A DNA stretch of 33,046 bases from Halanaerobiales bacterium (GTDB taxonomy: Bacteria; Bacillota_F; Halanaerobiia; Halanaerobiales; DTU029), in contig JADQBV010000383.1 of the NCBI GenBank assembly GCA_016278415.1, positions 1 through 33,046 of the forward strand. The letters run 5' to 3'. The first letter of the stretch is position 1, and every line of letters begins with the position of its first letter. The translations under genes and the position numbers were made by a program. The notes beneath the pieces were generated by a model. It was not told the DNA's origin, ran no database searches, and was given only the letters and a program-made list of their open reading frames with translations. Positions 30,225-33,046 of this stretch are shown piece by piece.

Positions 30225-30773
30225 ATGATTATTGCTTTAATTGGTTTTATGGGAACAGGGAAAAGCTCAGTTGGTAAGCTACTGGCTGAGAGGCTTAATT
30301 TTCATTTCTATGAAACTGATAACCAGATTAAAAAAAAGGCTGCAATGCCAATACCTGAAATATTTGAAAAACACGGCGAAAAATATTTTCGACAGTTAGA
30401 GAAAGATGTTTTAGAAAGGGCTGTTCTTAGTAAAGAGGATATAGTACTATCGACTGGTGGTGGTATTGTATTATCAGCCTATAATAGAAGGATACTAAAA
30501 GAAAAAACCACTCCTGTCTTGTTAACTGCTACTGTTGAAGAGATATTTGAAAGGGTTAAAGATGATTCTAATAGACCCCTTCTTGCTGTTGAGAAGCCAG
30601 TAGAAGAAATCAAGCTTCTTTTAGAGAAAAGGGATAAATATTATAAAGAATTTGATTTTGAAATTGCTACAGATGGTCTTGATTTAGAAGAAATAGTAGA
30701 CGTCATTATAGTAAAGACAGGGGTAGGGGCTAATAATCTAGAAGAGGTGAGGAACGATGACAGTGGAGAATAG
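30225..30773 (+). CDS. aroK: Shikimate kinase
   Basis: A 182-residue P-loop kinase phosphorylating shikimate at the 3-OH. Walker A is GFMGTGKSS (7-15). The substrate motif usually written DTD reads ETD here (30-32), so the first Asp, which helps hold magnesium, is Glu, while the second is kept. KYFRQLEKDVL carries the shikimate-binding Arg, STGGG the glycine loop, SNRPLL the adenine-contact Arg, and KRDKYYKE the lid-distal Arg. GGAGGAGGG precedes the ATG at about 7 bases. The last 17 bases overlap aroB, so the C-terminal tail is a little longer than usual. Confidence 0.92.
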   Translation: MIIALIGFMGTGKSSVGKLLAERLNFHFYETDNQIKKKAAMPIPEIFEKHGEKYFRQLEKDVLERAVLSKEDIVLSTGGGIVLSAYNRRILKEKTTPVLLTATVEEIFERVKDDSNRPLLAVEKPVEEIKLLLEKRDKYYKEFDFEIATDGLDLEEIVDVIIVKTGVGANNLEEVRNDDSGE

Positions 30774-31881
30774 AGAAACAATTGATGAAATTAAAAAAGT
30801 AAAGGTAGATATTCATACAGATAATAAAAATTATGATATAATTATAGCTGATAACATTATAAAAAAGCTCCCTGAATATATTAAAGTAGCATATTCTGGT
30901 TGTAAGTTATTTCTTGTTACTGACAGGAATGTTATGAATCTATATGGGGAAAAAATCTCTGCTATATTGATAGAAGCAGGTTTTAATATTACAACATATA
31001 TAGTTCCGCCAGGTGAAGAAGCCAAGAGTTTTGACCATCTAAAAAAGGGTTATGATATACTTTTGGAAGAGGATTTCCGTAGAGATAATATGATTGTAGC
31101 TTTAGGTGGAGGGGTTGTTGGTGATTTAGCAGGCTTTTTGGCTGCTACTTTTATGCGTGGTATTCCATTTGTACAGGTACCGACTACTTTATTAGCACAG
31201 GTAGATAGTAGTGTTGGTGGCAAGACAGCTATAAACCATCCAACAGGTAAAAATTTAATTGGTTCTTTCTATCAACCAGAGTTTGTATTAATAGATCCTA
31301 ATTTCCTAAAAACACTACCTGAAAGGGAATTAAAAACAGGATTAGCTGAGTTGATTAAACATGGATTTATTGCTGATGATAAATTACTTAAATTTTTATG
31401 GGATAAACATCATGAAATATTTGAATATGATATGGAATCATTAATACATATAATATATAGGTCCTGTATTATTAAATCAGAAATTGTTAATCAAGATGAA
31501 AAAGAAGCAGGCAAAAGGGCCTTGCTTAATTTTGGCCATACAATAGGCCATGCACTGGAAGCTGTTACAGAATATAAGAGTTACAATCATGGAGAGGCTG
31601 TAGCAGTTGGAATGGTTGGTGCTGCTCATATTTCCTATAAGATGGGTCTTATTGATCAGGAAGCATATAATTTTATTAAAAAGTTAATTAAAGTTTATGG
31701 TTTACCACTTTCATATCAATATAATGAAAATGTGGAAAAGGTTTATCAGAGATTATTTTATGATAAGAAAGTTAAGAATAATTCTCTACGATGGATATTA
31801 CTGAAGGATTTAGGAGAAGCCTATATTGATGCAGATGTTAGTAATGAAATTGTAAGAGATGTATTGGAGGGTTTAAAGTGA
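30757..31881 (+). CDS. aroB: 3-dehydroquinate synthase
   Basis: A 374-residue NAD- and metal-dependent enzyme for the second shikimate-pathway step. NAD-binding motifs include PPGEEAKSFDHL and ALGGGVVGDLAGFLAATFMR. The active site region has VPTTLLAQVDSSVGGKTAI with the catalytic Lys, and zinc ligands are found in GLAELIKHG, NFGHTIGHALE and NHGEAVAVGM. The first 17 residues are a charged lead-in. ATG 30757 has GAGGTGAGG just before it, within the end of aroK. Its stop overlaps the aroQ start as GTGA. Confidence 0.95.
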   Translation: MTVENRETIDEIKKVKVDIHTDNKNYDIIIADNIIKKLPEYIKVAYSGCKLFLVTDRNVMNLYGEKISAILIEAGFNITTYIVPPGEEAKSFDHLKKGYDILLEEDFRRDNMIVALGGGVVGDLAGFLAATFMRGIPFVQVPTTLLAQVDSSVGGKTAINHPTGKNLIGSFYQPEFVLIDPNFLKTLPERELKTGLAELIKHGFIADDKLLKFLWDKHHEIFEYDMESLIHIIYRSCIIKSEIVNQDEKEAGKRALLNFGHTIGHALEAVTEYKSYNHGEAVAVGMVGAAHISYKMGLIDQEAYNFIKKLIKVYGLPLSYQYNENVEKVYQRLFYDKKVKNNSLRWILLKDLGEAYIDADVSNEIVRDVLEGLK

Positions 31882-32324
31882 GAACTATTGCAGTGATTCA
31901 TGGACCTAATTTAAATATGCTGGGTACTAGAGAACCAGAGGTATATGGTTCGACCAGTCTAGAACAGGTTAATAAAAATATAAAGAAACATGCAGAAAAA
32001 TTAGGTATAGAAGTAGAAATATTTCAAAGTAATCATGAAGGTGAGATAGTTGATTTTATCCAAGATGGTTATAATAAATATAAAGGTATTGTCATAAATC
32101 CAGGTGGATTAACCCATTATAGTATTGTTTTACGTGATGCCCTTGTATCAGTTAAATTACCGGCCATTGAAGTACATATTAGTAATATACACCAAAGGGA
32201 AGAGTTCAGACATAAATCAGTAATAGCACCTGTTGCAGTAGGCCAGATAAGTGGTCTAGGAACAGATGGTTATATCTATGCCCTATCTGCTATTTTAAAT
32301 GTTATCAAAAGTGGGAGTTATTAA
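31878..32324 (+). CDS. aroQ: Type II 3-dehydroquinate dehydratase
   Basis: A 148-residue type II dehydroquinase, which forms dodecamers and makes 3-dehydroshikimate. Signature parts are HGPNLNMLGTREPEVYG with catalytic Arg and Tyr, FQSNHEGEIVDFI, INPGGLTHYSIVLRDAL, and EVHISNIHQREEFRHKS with the catalytic His. The usual GAYTH appears as GGLTH. The start is GTG 31878, overlapping the aroB stop, with GGAGG inside the end of aroB. It is followed by 22 bases and the M24 peptidase gene. Confidence 0.94.
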   Translation: MRTIAVIHGPNLNMLGTREPEVYGSTSLEQVNKNIKKHAEKLGIEVEIFQSNHEGEIVDFIQDGYNKYKGIVINPGGLTHYSIVLRDALVSVKLPAIEVHISNIHQREEFRHKSVIAPVAVGQISGLGTDGYIYALSAILNVIKSGSY

Positions 32325-32346
32325 TTAATTACGAGGAGGAAAATAT

Positions 32347-33046
32347 TTGAAAAATAGAATAAAGAAAGTACATAAACTTATGGAAGAAAACAATATTGAT
32401 GGCTTTTTGATAGACTCATCAGAAAACCGTCATTATCTCTCAGGATTTACAGGTTCTGCTGGAAGGATACTATTCACAGAAAAGCAGGATTACTTTTTGA
32501 CAGACTTTCGTTATGTTGAACAGGCAAATGAGCAGACTGAAGGCTATAAAATAATTGAGATAAATAAAAATTTTGAAGTGAAATTAAATGAATTAGTCCA
32601 GGAAAACGGAATAACTAGGCTGGGCTTTGAATCAAAAGCTATAACATATCAGCAATATGAGAAGTATGATCAATATATTAAAGCTGAACTTGTAGCAACT
32701 GATGATTATATAGAAAAGCTAAGATTAATTAAAGATAGTTCCGAGGTAGATAAAATAAAAAAGGCTGTTGAAATATCTGATAAAGCCTTTGAGCATATCC
32801 TTGGTTTTATTAAAGTTGGAATGACTGAAAGAGAAGTAGCATTAGAATTAGAGTTTTATTCTAAAAGATTAGGTGGAGAAAAGAATGCTTTTGACTTTAT
32901 AGTTGCCTCTGGTAAACGCTCATCACTACCTCACGGTATTGCTTCAGAGAAAAAGATAGAGAATGGTGACTTTGTAACAATGGATTTTGGATCTTTCTAT
33001 CAGGGTTATTGTTCAGATATAACTAGAACTGTGGTAATTGGTGAGG
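32347..33046 (+). CDS. Xaa-Pro peptidase, M24 family (cut by the right edge)
   Basis: An open frame from TTG 32347 runs off the window; 233 residues are visible. GAGGAGGA (32333-32340) lies six bases upstream. The N-terminal creatinase-like domain has ENRHYLSGFTGSAG and TDFRYVEQA, typical of aminopeptidase P-like enzymes. The M24 catalytic half begins near IRLIKD-type sequence KLRLIKDSSEVDKIKKAV. The visible part includes LPHGIAS with a conserved His and the first metal ligands in MDFGSFYQGYCSDITRT (two Asp). Such enzymes release N-terminal residues before proline. The gene often lies between aroQ/aroB and efp in Clostridia, so efp may come next. Confidence 0.9.
   Translation, partial: MKNRIKKVHKLMEENNIDGFLIDSSENRHYLSGFTGSAGRILFTEKQDYFLTDFRYVEQANEQTEGYKIIEINKNFEVKLNELVQENGITRLGFESKAITYQQYEKYDQYIKAELVATDDYIEKLRLIKDSSEVDKIKKAVEISDKAFEHILGFIKVGMTEREVALELEFYSKRLGGEKNAFDFIVASGKRSSLPHGIASEKKIENGDFVTMDFGSFYQGYCSDITRTVVIGE

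Overview
The window looks like chromosome from a low-GC, AT-rich Firmicute that also has an outer membrane. Three things point this way: Bacillus/Clostridia-type gene neighbourhoods (ruvX-yrzB-mltG-trmR-trhP, and aroE-pil-aroC-aroK-aroB-aroQ-pepP), sporulation genes (pro-sigma-K and the cortex hydrolase SleB), and diderm hardware (a PilQ secretin, PilMNOP, and a small probable beta-barrel with a signal peptide). This mix best fits the Halanaerobiales, the diderm and mostly halophilic relatives of Clostridia. The order is inferred from gene content and was not confirmed by any search. Every gene but one (an abrB-type regulator) lies on the + strand. There is no rRNA, tRNA, CRISPR array, transposase or phage module.

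Layout. (1) 205-3166: an FtsA/PilM-type actin-like ATPase overlapping a membrane-anchored baseplate-J-like protein of unknown role. (2) 3182-7955: housekeeping genes ruvX and yrzB, a DUF4258 protein behind a hairpin that buries its ribosome binding site, mltG, then trmR and trhP (wobble-uridine tRNA modification) and a DUF4911 gene. Two large palindromic non-coding elements follow trmR and the DUF4911 gene. (3) 8274-10681: sigK with a sigma-K-like promoter, yqeG and sleB. (4) 10814-12449: a regulator cluster of abrB (-), a Fur-family gene and a Crp/Fnr-family gene. (5) 12704-13549: aroE. (6) 13816-28695: a near-complete type IV pilus locus: pilB, pilT, pilC, major pilin, pilD, four minor pilin-like genes, pilM, pilN, pilO, pilP-like and a very long pilQ, then a lipoprotein and an outer-membrane-type protein. 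(7) 28934-33046: aroC, aroK, aroB, aroQ and the start of an M24 Xaa-Pro peptidase cut by the window edge.

How the genes work together. PilB and PilT would extend and retract a pilus built on PilC from pilins processed by PilD. PilM/N/O/P would connect the inner membrane to the PilQ pore. The flanking aro genes give five of the seven shikimate-pathway steps; DAHP synthase and EPSP synthase are not here. trhP and trmR together suggest hydroxylation then methylation of U34 in tRNA. The most unusual points are the PilQ C-terminal tail (about 240 acidic residues ending in two LysM-like modules), the uncharacterised lipoprotein/barrel pair behind it, the ATPase/J-domain pair at the left end, the RBS-burying hairpin before the DUF4258 gene, and the two palindromic elements. 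I found no clearly new defence or mobile system.
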